The notes under the pieces were generated by a model. The model ran no database searches. It saw nothing but the letters and a program-made list of their open reading frames with translations, and had not been told where the DNA came from. This document shows positions 19,194 to 26,647 of a DNA stretch of 64,000 bases, one piece after another. The stretch comes from Prevotella communis (GTDB taxonomy: Bacteria > Bacteroidota > Bacteroidia > Bacteroidales > Bacteroidaceae), in contig NZ_CP091794.1 in NCBI RefSeq assembly GCF_022024175.1, positions 1,550,001 through 1,614,000 of the forward strand. The letters run 5' to 3'. The number at the start of each line of letters is the position of its first letter. The stretch's first letter is position 1. The position numbers were made by a program, and so were the translations under genes.

Positions 19194-20264
19194 ATGATGA
19201 AGAAAGGACTAATATACACCATATTTGGTTTGCTGCTATTCACAGCATGTAGCAGCGATGATGACAGTACACAGGAGCCTGTTAAACGGCAGGCCACGGT
19301 GACTTATCTTGTCACGCCCAACGGCCTGGGTGACAATGGCTATAACGATGATGCCGCTGAGGGGATCTTTGCTTTTGCAAAGGAAACAGGTACAAGACTG
19401 CGCCTGATGCTACCAGAAAATGAGGCAGAGGCGGAACAGATGTATCGTCAGTGGCTTACGGATAATGCTGAAAACGACTCTGCCGTGCTCATTCTCGGTA
19501 GTTCCTCATACGAAAAGATGGCAAAGGAGCTTTCAAGTTCCAAGTTTCAAGATTCAAGTAAAAAGGGAACTCGTGTGCTTCTTTTCGAGAGTAATGCAGA
19601 GATTGACGGGGTGTCCACGGTGATGGTCTCGCACTATGGTGTGAGCTACCTTGCTGGGGTGATGTCGCAAGGATTCGATGCCCTAATCCTTGCAGCCGCA
19701 GAGGGAGTCCCTACCCTTGAGGAGTCAATAGCAGGATTTCAGGATGCACGCAACAAATACGCTGGTGAATACTTAGGATTTCCCTGCCAGACCACCCTGC
19801 ACTACCTGGCAGACGGAGAGGAAGGCTTTGCCATGCCCAACTCAGCCTACCGATACATAACGGAGCGATCTGATAATGCTTTTGACTATAACGAGATGAT
19901 ATATCCGTTAATCGGTGGTTCAATAACGGGGGTGATACGCAGTCTGAACGACAACGATTTCACAACGGCACTGATGATAGGTATGGATGTAGATATGACG
20001 GGACGTAGCTCACGCATTCCATTCTCCGTAGTTATTCGTATTGGTGATGTAGTGAAACGATACCTGAACGACTGGATAGCAGGACGTGAGTGGCCAAAAC
20101 ACCAACGGTTTGGCATGAGAGAAGGTGCTACCGATATTGTTATCACCCCACATTTCCTTCAGAACCTGGACCTTTGGGACGAGCGTTATCGGGAACCCGA
20201 TACGTTTCAGAAACTGTACGAACAATATAAAGAGGAAGCAATGACCTATGAGGACAAAAGATAA
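19194..20264 (+). CDS. BMP/PnrA-like binding lipoprotein
   Basis: 356 residues; start ATG 19194 (or 19197), because earlier codons fall in the promoter. Lipobox LFTAC followed by SSDDDS, predicting surface display. The body resembles basic-membrane-protein/PnrA substrate-binding proteins: GLGDNGYNDDAAEGI near the N-terminus matches their G-x-x-D-x-x-(F/Y)-N-D motif and MIGMDVDMTG matches the later I-G-x-D-x-D motif. Such proteins bind nucleosides or other small ligands. No transporter genes are nearby, so it may sense or capture a ligand rather than feed a permease. Residues around 110-121 (SSSKFQDSSKK) come from a TTCAAG-rich repeat tract. It overlaps the legumain-fusion gene by 17 nt. Confidence 0.65.
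   Translation: MMKKGLIYTIFGLLLFTACSSDDDSTQEPVKRQATVTYLVTPNGLGDNGYNDDAAEGIFAFAKETGTRLRLMLPENEAEAEQMYRQWLTDNAENDSAVLILGSSSYEKMAKELSSSKFQDSSKKGTRVLLFESNAEIDGVSTVMVSHYGVSYLAGVMSQGFDALILAAAEGVPTLEESIAGFQDARNKYAGEYLGFPCQTTLHYLADGEEGFAMPNSAYRYITERSDNAFDYNEMIYPLIGGSITGVIRSLNDNDFTTALMIGMDVDMTGRSSRIPFSVVIRIGDVVKRYLNDWIAGREWPKHQRFGMREGATDIVITPHFLQNLDLWDERYREPDTFQKLYEQYKEEAMTYEDKR
19525..19556. repeat. TTCAAG-type microrepeat inside the BMP-like gene
   Basis: TTTCAAG, TTCCAAG, TTTCAAG and ATTCAAG in tandem, read in frame as a Ser/Lys-rich loop. Confidence 0.5.
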
Positions 20265-22416
20265 AAGAAAACGTGTAATTGTTTATTGGGTGGAACTACT
20301 CTTGCTGTTGTTATGCGTATCGTGTACCTCCGATGACTCATCATCTTTATCATCTGGTAATAAGCATATCTACAAAGTTGCTGTCATCATGGAAAGTGGC
20401 GAACAGACACGTTGGGAGCGCACAGCCAAGTGGGCAATGGAAAACATTGCAGAGGCACAACGTAACATGCAAGATAAGGTGGAACTGCAACTGACGTTCA
20501 AAAGTCAGGATGATGCAGATATCCATCAGTATATGCAACAGATAGCCGAAGACACGACCATCGTAGCCGTCATAGGTCCTACCACATCTGCCTGCGCCGA
20601 ACAGATGGCTATACAGTTGGGCAAGCGCAAAGCATACAACAAACCAATGATTACACCGTCAGCCACCCAGGTGGAATACCAACGCCGTTTTGCCAACGTT
20701 CCCTACGTTTGGAATATGGCCGAGAGTGATATTGCACAATTAGAGGTACTCCTGTCGGACATTGCTAGCACGTTTTATAGTGTGAAGAGACCTGTGATGC
20801 TACTCTGTGCTGATGATGGTAATGGTGAGGCCCGCAATGCCTATGCGGAGTGGTTCGGTTTTATAGCCGAGGAATATGGTTTAAAAATAGGCGGCGTTTA
20901 CCTTTACAAGAACGAGGACGAGTTGCGTCAACATGTACATCAGCTATGCGGCACCGACAGACAAATGAATAACCAATACCTGATTTTCAACCCCTCTTCA
21001 ACAGGGATGGCCCTTGCCTTCGATGACGAGATAGAGCAGATAAAGAAAGATGTGTCTGCAGGCCAATATGTCTACTCGCCATCTGTTTTCTGTAGTGATG
21101 CTTTCGTTTCACAACAGGTAGCTTCAACGGTAAAGAACAATATATACGAGGGCGTTGACCTCTATGCATCTCCGGAATCAGGTTTCAACCAGGCCTATCG
21201 TCAGCGTTTTAACGAAGACATCACCAATGGTGAAGCCCAGTTCTACGATGCAATTTGTTTGGTTGCGTATGCAACTGTATTAAAGCAGCACACAGGACAG
21301 AGGATCAACGATGCCATTCTTTCCGTTGTAGATGGGCGTAATGGTAAGGGCGGATCATGGCTCCCTGCCGACATGACACAAAACTTCGAGCTATTGTCAA
21401 AAGGTTGTACACCTGACATTGACGGTGTTTCCAGCTCTTGGACCTTTGACGAGAAAACTCACGCCAGCATCTGTGGCAGTACCTTCCGTCGTTGGCGACT
21501 CTATGGCGGGCAATTTATAACCACCGAGTATATCAGTACCGAAGGCTCACGTCGCAGTTCTTCAACAAAGGCTATTTGGAACTGGACGGCTTCGCACATG
21601 CAGTCTTTCAGTGCCGAAGAGGGTAATGGTCTCAGCTACCCCGCCCTCGACGACCGTTGGGCACTGCTCATAGCCGCCTCGAAGGGCTGGGCCAACTACC
21701 GTTTCCAGAGTGATGTCTTCGCTATGTACCAGTTGCTGCGGCAGCATGGGTATGCAGACGACCACATCGTGCTTATCTGCGAGGACGATGTGGCCCACCA
21801 TGCCAACAACCCGCATCCTGGCGAACTGCGCATCAGCGACACGGGGGCTAACGTCTATGACGCGGCAGCCATCGACTACCGTCTTAGCGACCTCAAGCCT
21901 GATGACATCGGCGACATCCTCGCTGGTCGCGCCTCCGACCGCCTGCCGCAGGTGCTCCATCCTGATGCTGATGACAACGTCTTCGTATTCTGGAGCAGCC
22001 ACGGTTCGCCCGGATCGATGGACTTCGGCGGTTCGCAGCGAATGTTTTATCAGACGATGCGCGACATACTTGAGAGTACTCCCCACCGCAAACTGCTCTT
22101 CACTATCGAAGCCTGCTATAGCGGCGGTCTGGGTGACTATTGCCAGGGACTGCCAGGCACACTCTTCATCACAGCTGCCAATCCCTACGAGACCAGTCAT
22201 GCCGATGTATGGAGTGAGGATGTCGGTGTCTATCTATCCAACGGTTTCACCCGTGGTTTCCAGGAAGCCATCGCCCAGAACCCCACCATTTCATTGCGCG
22301 ACCTCTACTACACGCTGGCCGCCCACACCACAGGTTCCCATGTGAAGGTTTATAACGCTCTACTTTTTGGCAGCGTCTACAGCAACACCATGGCCGAGTA
22401 TCTGACCACTCGTTGA
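20248..22416 (+). CDS. Lipoprotein fusing a periplasmic-binding domain to a C13 legumain protease
   Basis: 722 residues. Lipobox CVSC followed by TSDDSSS. Residues about 40-410 form a type-1 periplasmic-binding fold like Leu/Ile/Val receptors (VAVIMESGEQTRWERT; AVIGPTTSACAEQMA; PMITPSAT). Residues about 469-690 are a clear legumain domain: GWANYRFQSD, NNPHPGE, catalytic His585 in SSHGSPG and catalytic Cys623 in EACYSGG, in the spacing of peptidase family C13. Legumains cleave after Asn or Asp. The ligand domain could gate or target the protease. It is co-translated with the BMP-like lipoprotein and sits between MACPF genes and a C10 protease. Both domain calls are strong; the function of the fusion is unknown. 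Confidence 0.85.
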   Translation: MRTKDKRKRVIVYWVELLLLLLCVSCTSDDSSSLSSGNKHIYKVAVIMESGEQTRWERTAKWAMENIAEAQRNMQDKVELQLTFKSQDDADIHQYMQQIAEDTTIVAVIGPTTSACAEQMAIQLGKRKAYNKPMITPSATQVEYQRRFANVPYVWNMAESDIAQLEVLLSDIASTFYSVKRPVMLLCADDGNGEARNAYAEWFGFIAEEYGLKIGGVYLYKNEDELRQHVHQLCGTDRQMNNQYLIFNPSSTGMALAFDDEIEQIKKDVSAGQYVYSPSVFCSDAFVSQQVASTVKNNIYEGVDLYASPESGFNQAYRQRFNEDITNGEAQFYDAICLVAYATVLKQHTGQRINDAILSVVDGRNGKGGSWLPADMTQNFELLSKGCTPDIDGVSSSWTFDEKTHASICGSTFRRWRLYGGQFITTEYISTEGSRRSSSTKAIWNWTASHMQSFSAEEGNGLSYPALDDRWALLIAASKGWANYRFQSDVFAMYQLLRQHGYADDHIVLICEDDVAHHANNPHPGELRISDTGANVYDAAAIDYRLSDLKPDDIGDILAGRASDRLPQVLHPDADDNVFVFWSSHGSPGSMDFGGSQRMFYQTMRDILESTPHRKLLFTIEACYSGGLGDYCQGLPGTLFITAANPYETSHADVWSEDVGVYLSNGFTRGFQEAIAQNPTISLRDLYYTLAAHTTGSHVKVYNALLFGSVYSNTMAEYLTTR

Positions 22417-22445
22417 AGAAAAATCACCCATTTCATCGATATTTT

Positions 22446-22477
22446 TAAGCCTGGCAGCTCTGTCAGGCTTACTTTTT
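22446..22477 (+). terminator. Terminator after unit 2 (cassette copy 2)
   Basis: TTTTAAGCC and GGCTTACTTTTT around the same TGGCAGCTCTGTC loop as at 10335; the stem is slightly degraded on the 5' side. Confidence 0.75.
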
Positions 22478-22532
22478 CCCGTTTTGAGACTTATTTTTCC
22501 CACCGTGGGACTATTGTTTTCTGAAGACAGTC

Positions 22533-22540
22533 TAATTTTG
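22533..22540 (+). promoter_or_regulatory. Promoter -7 box of accessory unit 3
   Basis: TAATTTTG followed by C in the same context as the box at 10428, 20 nt before the start at 22561. Shared flanks imply that units 1 and 3 respond to the same signals. Confidence 0.6.
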
Positions 22541-22560
22541 CAACCGAAATCAAACAAACA

Positions 22561-22728
22561 ATGCATATGGATATATCACTTATTTTTCCAGTTGCCTTTG
22601 TCGCCTCCTTCATCGTGGTGGTGCTGGTGCTTGTGACCATGATTATATACCAACGTTGGCGTATTGGTGACATCATTAATTCAAGAAAAAAGTATGAAAA
22701 GATATTTATGAAAAGAATAGTAAGATAA
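22561..22728 (+). CDS. Small single-pass membrane protein (cassette copy 2)
   Basis: 55 residues from ATG 22561 to TAA 22726-22728. One hydrophobic helix (about 5-30) nearly identical to the protein at 10456, then a short tail rich in Lys/Arg (KKYEKIFMKRIVR) that replaces the Gln-rich tail of the other copy. It sits 32 nt before the next gene at the head of unit 3. No family is recognised. Retention of an open frame with several third-position differences from copy 1 supports translation. Confidence 0.55.
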   Translation: MHMDISLIFPVAFVASFIVVVLVLVTMIIYQRWRIGDIINSRKKYEKIFMKRIVR

Positions 22729-22761
22729 CTAAATGACAAACAAGTAAATAAACCTGTAATT

Positions 22762-23373
22762 ATGAAGCATCTCTGCAACTTTCGAATGGCGATGGCAGCC
22801 GCCCTTTGCTGCTGGATGACAACAACCGTATTCACTGCCTGCGGCAACAAAGACAACATTGCAACGGAGGAGGTTCCTGCTGACTCTGCGGCCTTAGTGA
22901 TTAACCTTGACTCAATCGTCATTAAGCCTTACCTGGCCTTTGGCTCGTCGATAGATGGCGTAGAGAATTATCTCAAGGAGACTTATACCGATTTTGCCGA
23001 GTGGGAGACCACGGACTTGGAGCCTTTCGATCAGGACGAGGTTGACCGTTACTACTCAAAGGAGTATACCAAGGGCAACCGCAAGTTGGGCTTCTATTTT
23101 GCCAATATCGACGGAACTAGTCTCAGTCTTGTTTCATACGACTTCTTCTTTCCTATGCCGTTAGAACCAGTCATGGCCGAGTTGGAACGTCACGGTTTTG
23201 TGAACAAGGGCGAGATCCGCTTCGACGACTTCAACGCCGACATCACCTATATGTTTCTCTCTGCCGACGAGGCCATCGAGGTGCAGGTATCCTCTTGGAA
23301 GAAGGACGGTGGCAGCTGGGCCATCAGTTTCCAGCCGTTCGACCAGAACGACCTGAACCATCTTGTAAAGTAA
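22762..23373 (+). CDS. Small lipoprotein of unknown function
   Basis: 203 residues. Export signal with lipobox FTAC followed by GNKDN, lacking the acidic surface-export tract of its neighbours, so it may stay periplasmic. The mature part is acidic with many Asp, Glu and Phe, mixed alpha/beta in appearance, and no motif is recognised. It precedes the C10 protease by 33 nt. Small lipoproteins or spi-type proteins next to C10 proteases can act as protease inhibitors (Spi beside SpeB), which is one possibility here; there is no visible sequence resemblance to prove it. Confidence 0.6.
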   Translation: MKHLCNFRMAMAAALCCWMTTTVFTACGNKDNIATEEVPADSAALVINLDSIVIKPYLAFGSSIDGVENYLKETYTDFAEWETTDLEPFDQDEVDRYYSKEYTKGNRKLGFYFANIDGTSLSLVSYDFFFPMPLEPVMAELERHGFVNKGEIRFDDFNADITYMFLSADEAIEVQVSSWKKDGGSWAISFQPFDQNDLNHLVK

Positions 23374-23406
23374 CAACATCAACCAATGTCTATAAAGTTA
23401 TTAAAA

Positions 23407-25902
23407 ATGAAAAAGATTCTATTGACGCTATTTGCCGTCTTTTTCTGCTGGGTGACGATCTACGCCCAACAGTTGACAGAGCAGGAAGCCATGGAGCGCG
23501 CCCTGCAGTACATCAACAGCAATAAGTCGTCGGCCAACGCCCGACGGATGGCTGCACCCGCCCTCAAGGGAAAGAAGAAGTTTACCCCTGCTAAAACCGA
23601 GGCCAGGAAAATCTATGCCTTCAACATGGAGGGTGGGGGCTACGTCATCGCCTCGGCCGACAGTCGCACCCTGCCTGTTTTGGGCTACAGTACCACTGGC
23701 ACCATCGACTGGGATCAGATGCCTGAGAACATGCGCTCATGGCTGAAGCAATATGACGAGACTATCGCCACACTGGGCCACCGCATGGACTTTAAGGACG
23801 GTGAGATGCGTAAGGCGGATGGAGAGCAGGTCAACAGACGTGCCAGCCGTTCTGCCGTGGAGCCTCTCATCAAGACCCACTGGGATCAGACAGCCCCCTA
23901 TTGGGACCAGGTGCCTACCTACCAGGGACCGGATTTGAGTCTGCGCGGCAAGCAGTGCTACACGGGCTGTGTGGCTACTGCCATGGCGCAGGTCATGAAC
24001 TACTGGCAGTGGCCCAATGCGGTGCCCGACGGACTGCCAGACTACAACTATGTTATTAAATATAACAAACAAAAATACACGTGGCATCTCGATGCCCTGT
24101 CGCCAACAACGTTCAGATGGGACTTGATGCTCAACGATTACCGGGTGTGGAACGAAGAGACCCAGCAGTACGACCAGTTGGGCACTGACGAACAGCGCAA
24201 GGCCGTGGCCACGCTGATGCACTACTGCGGACAGTCTATCAAGATGATGTACAGTCCTGACGGCTCTGGTGCATATACCAGTGATGTTGCAAAGGCACTT
24301 TTCAATTACTTCGACTATAACACGCCCCAATACATCAGCCACGCGCGCTTCCCTAGTATTGATGAATGGGAGGAAATTATCTACAGCGAGTTGGCCGCAG
24401 GGCGTCCGATGGTCTATTGCGGCGCAAGCGATTTGGGCGGCCATTCCTTCGTGTGCGACGGCTACGACGGCAATGGCCTGTTCCATATCAACTGGGGCTG
24501 GGCCGGCCATGATGATGGCTATTTTTCGCTTGCCGTGCTCAATCCCTACAACAACACCAGTGCGGGCAGCGGCAGCAGCGGCATAGGATTCTGTATCGGT
24601 GAAGGCGCCGTCATCTATACCGACCCGCACATGGAGCAGCAGCCTTTGCTGCACCACGATTTCGGTAGCAGCTATTATCAGATTACGCCAATCCGTCTTC
24701 TCAAGAATAACATCGCAGTGTTTTACTATACATTCGATAAGACCTACAACGAGGTGGCCGACCACGCTTTAGGTGCCATCGACTCCGAAGGCAATCTCCA
24801 CCCCTTGTTCATGGCCGATCCGAACGACAGCATCGTTTACTCATATATGGTTGAAGATTACAACTACTTCATGGTGGAAATAGACTCTACAATGTTTGCC
24901 CCAGGACAGGGCATAATCCTCCATCCCATGTTGCGCTTCCGCCATCCTGGTGAGCAGTGGCAGCTTATTCCCCCGACAGATCTGAGTATCACCGTGGGGC
25001 GCGATAAGGATGGGCGCTTCTTCATGCAGCCAAACGATAAAGAGTATAAGTTGCACCCCACTGATGCAGACATCACCAAGGGCACCGGCCGACTGGGTGA
25101 GCGCAGCGACCTCACCATCCGCGTCAATAACAACGAGGCATCGGACTACATCGGCAACCTCTATCTTGAACCTGTCTACCTCGGCCGCATTAATCCAGAG
25201 GAGTATGGCACCGCTCCCGTTCTCGCAAGGGGTGAGGAAATGACATGTGGTGCCTATATCCCAGCCAATGGCGAGGCCGACGTCACCTTCAGCTTCGTTC
25301 CCGAATACGGCGGCATGGTGGCCCTATGTGTTTACACCGATTCTCATTACATCGGCGAGTTGCCGCTCACACTCAACAATGACACGCTGGCCAACTACTT
25401 CCCCTATTTGGAGAACAAGAGCTATCTCTCGAAGGAGAACGGCCAGTGGTACTGGAACGTGGAGCTGGCCGACCGCACCGGTGTGAAAATGCCGCACTGG
25501 ATTCCGTCACCGAATCTGCGCTTGTGTGTACGCCACTTTCTCAATGACAAACAAGTGAAGTTCGACAAAGTAACCGATGGCCTCTACGAATACCTCGCCG
25601 CCCTGCCAGACAACATCGGCACTGGCGACTATACCTTCACCTACCAGATGCCTGTTGAGGTAGACCAGCCAGGTGACTACTACTACGACTCCTACCTCGC
25701 CGAAGTGTTGAACAATGAGCTGGTCAGCTATTGCTGTGCCAAAGTTCACCGCTTCACCATCGACGATCCTACCAGCATTGAGGACGTGAAGAGCGAGGAT
25801 GCCGCAGGCCCCGTGTTCGACCTTCAGGGACGTCTGCTCAGCGGTAAACCCACCCGCCGCGGTCTCTATATCCAGGGTAATAAGAAGATATTCGTCCGTT
25901 AA
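23407..25902 (+). CDS. C10 family cysteine protease (streptopain/interpain-like), secreted
   Basis: 831 residues from ATG 23407, where a standard signal peptide starts (cleaved near YAQQ); an ATG at 23386 would add seven residues. A SpeB-type inhibitory prodomain (about 20-140) precedes the catalytic domain: Cys188 in CYTGCVATAMAQ and His346 in GGHSFVCDGYD, followed by INWGW. A long beta-rich region comes next, and the protein ends in DLQGRLLSGKPTRRGLY..., resembling type IX secretion sorting domains found on many Prevotella C10 proteases. It is likely secreted or surface-bound and activated by removal of the prodomain. It lies in an operon with S41 and M13 peptidases. Confidence 0.9.
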   Translation: MKKILLTLFAVFFCWVTIYAQQLTEQEAMERALQYINSNKSSANARRMAAPALKGKKKFTPAKTEARKIYAFNMEGGGYVIASADSRTLPVLGYSTTGTIDWDQMPENMRSWLKQYDETIATLGHRMDFKDGEMRKADGEQVNRRASRSAVEPLIKTHWDQTAPYWDQVPTYQGPDLSLRGKQCYTGCVATAMAQVMNYWQWPNAVPDGLPDYNYVIKYNKQKYTWHLDALSPTTFRWDLMLNDYRVWNEETQQYDQLGTDEQRKAVATLMHYCGQSIKMMYSPDGSGAYTSDVAKALFNYFDYNTPQYISHARFPSIDEWEEIIYSELAAGRPMVYCGASDLGGHSFVCDGYDGNGLFHINWGWAGHDDGYFSLAVLNPYNNTSAGSGSSGIGFCIGEGAVIYTDPHMEQQPLLHHDFGSSYYQITPIRLLKNNIAVFYYTFDKTYNEVADHALGAIDSEGNLHPLFMADPNDSIVYSYMVEDYNYFMVEIDSTMFAPGQGIILHPMLRFRHPGEQWQLIPPTDLSITVGRDKDGRFFMQPNDKEYKLHPTDADITKGTGRLGERSDLTIRVNNNEASDYIGNLYLEPVYLGRINPEEYGTAPVLARGEEMTCGAYIPANGEADVTFSFVPEYGGMVALCVYTDSHYIGELPLTLNNDTLANYFPYLENKSYLSKENGQWYWNVELADRTGVKMPHWIPSPNLRLCVRHFLNDKQVKFDKVTDGLYEYLAALPDNIGTGDYTFTYQMPVEVDQPGDYYYDSYLAEVLNNELVSYCCAKVHRFTIDDPTSIEDVKSEDAAGPVFDLQGRLLSGKPTRRGLYIQGNKKIFVR

Positions 25903-25941
25903 AAATAAGAATTTATGCAATCAATAAAAAATTTAAACCCG

Positions 25942-26598
25942 ATGAAAAGAACCATTATTTTTCTGGCACTGATGCTGCCTTCGCTGGCCTTTGCCCAGTG
26001 GCGTGTGGGTGCCAACGTAGGAATGTCCTACAACCATCCTACCATTGACAAACAGTACATGACCGACCTGACCTTCAAGGACCGCAGTGGCGTGAACTTC
26101 GGTCTGATGGGGCAGTACGACTTCAACGACTGGCTGGGTGTGCGTGCCGAACTGGACTGGACGCAGAAAAACTATCGTCAGACGCGTGTGGTTTACGACC
26201 AGCAGGACTACAAGTACACTAACAACTATCTCCTGATGCCCGTCATGGCATCGTTTGGCTTCGGCGGCGAGAAGCTCCGTGGCTTCTGCAACGTGGGTGT
26301 GTATGGCGGCTACTGGCTCAACAGCCATCGCAAAGGTACGGATTTTAATAATGTGTCTGACTATACCTACGACTTTGATGAGGATGTGGACTTCGACAAC
26401 GACCGCGACCAGCGCTGGGACTGCGGCTTCGTGGGCGGTCTGGGACTGGAGTACCATTTTGCCCGTCACTGGGGTGCCCAGGTTGAGGCCCGCTACTACT
26501 ACAGCACCACCAGCTTCCGCAAGGAGCAGCCTCACTTCAATGACAAGCGCTACCACTCTACGCTGGGACTGCAAGCAGGAGTGATGTACTACTTTTAA
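25942..26598 (+). CDS. Outer-membrane beta-barrel protein
   Basis: 218 residues starting at MKRTIIFLALML (ATG 25942), with a signal peptide cleaved after FAQ. The mature part alternates polar and aromatic residues in strand-sized blocks (WRVGANVGMSY, GVNFGLMGQYDF, HWGAQVEARYYY) and ends in GLQAGVMYYF, a terminal aromatic beta-signal used for barrel insertion. It fits small porin-like or OmpA-barrel-like families of Bacteroidetes. An acidic loop DFDEDVDFDNDRD near the centre may bind cations. It lies between the C10 and S41 protease genes and could help localise or secrete them; no direct evidence. Confidence 0.75.
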   Translation: MKRTIIFLALMLPSLAFAQWRVGANVGMSYNHPTIDKQYMTDLTFKDRSGVNFGLMGQYDFNDWLGVRAELDWTQKNYRQTRVVYDQQDYKYTNNYLLMPVMASFGFGGEKLRGFCNVGVYGGYWLNSHRKGTDFNNVSDYTYDFDEDVDFDNDRDQRWDCGFVGGLGLEYHFARHWGAQVEARYYYSTTSFRKEQPHFNDKRYHSTLGLQAGVMYYF

Positions 26599-26647
26599 GG
26601 GAATAGTGAAAAGTGAAAAATTTGCTTCCGCAATTATGAATTACAAT

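Larger units (their letters stand above)
22446..22680 (+). repeat. Direct-repeat cassette, copy 2
   Basis: Matches 10335-10570 in order and orientation. The match stops inside the small gene after the RWRIGD codons, where the two reading frames take different tails. Confidence 0.8.

Noticed and set aside
21655..22330. Caspase-like (C14) or clostripain (C11) domain
   Set aside because: The spacing and text of SSHGSPG/EACYSGG together with GWANYRFQSD and NNPHPGE match C13 legumains across the domain; caspase and clostripain signatures are lacking.
10335..22680. Insertion sequence or composite transposon bounded by the direct repeats
   Set aside because: The repeats contain a terminator, promoter and small gene but no transposase; no terminal inverted repeats or target-site duplications were seen.
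23737..24765. Long open frame (342 codons) antisense to the C10 protease gene
   Set aside because: The plus strand has full protease motifs; the antisense frame has shadow composition (rich in Val, His and Gly), no promoter and no family features. The same holds for antisense frames at 28670-29767 and 61191-62243 and for plus-strand frames inside the tricorn gene.
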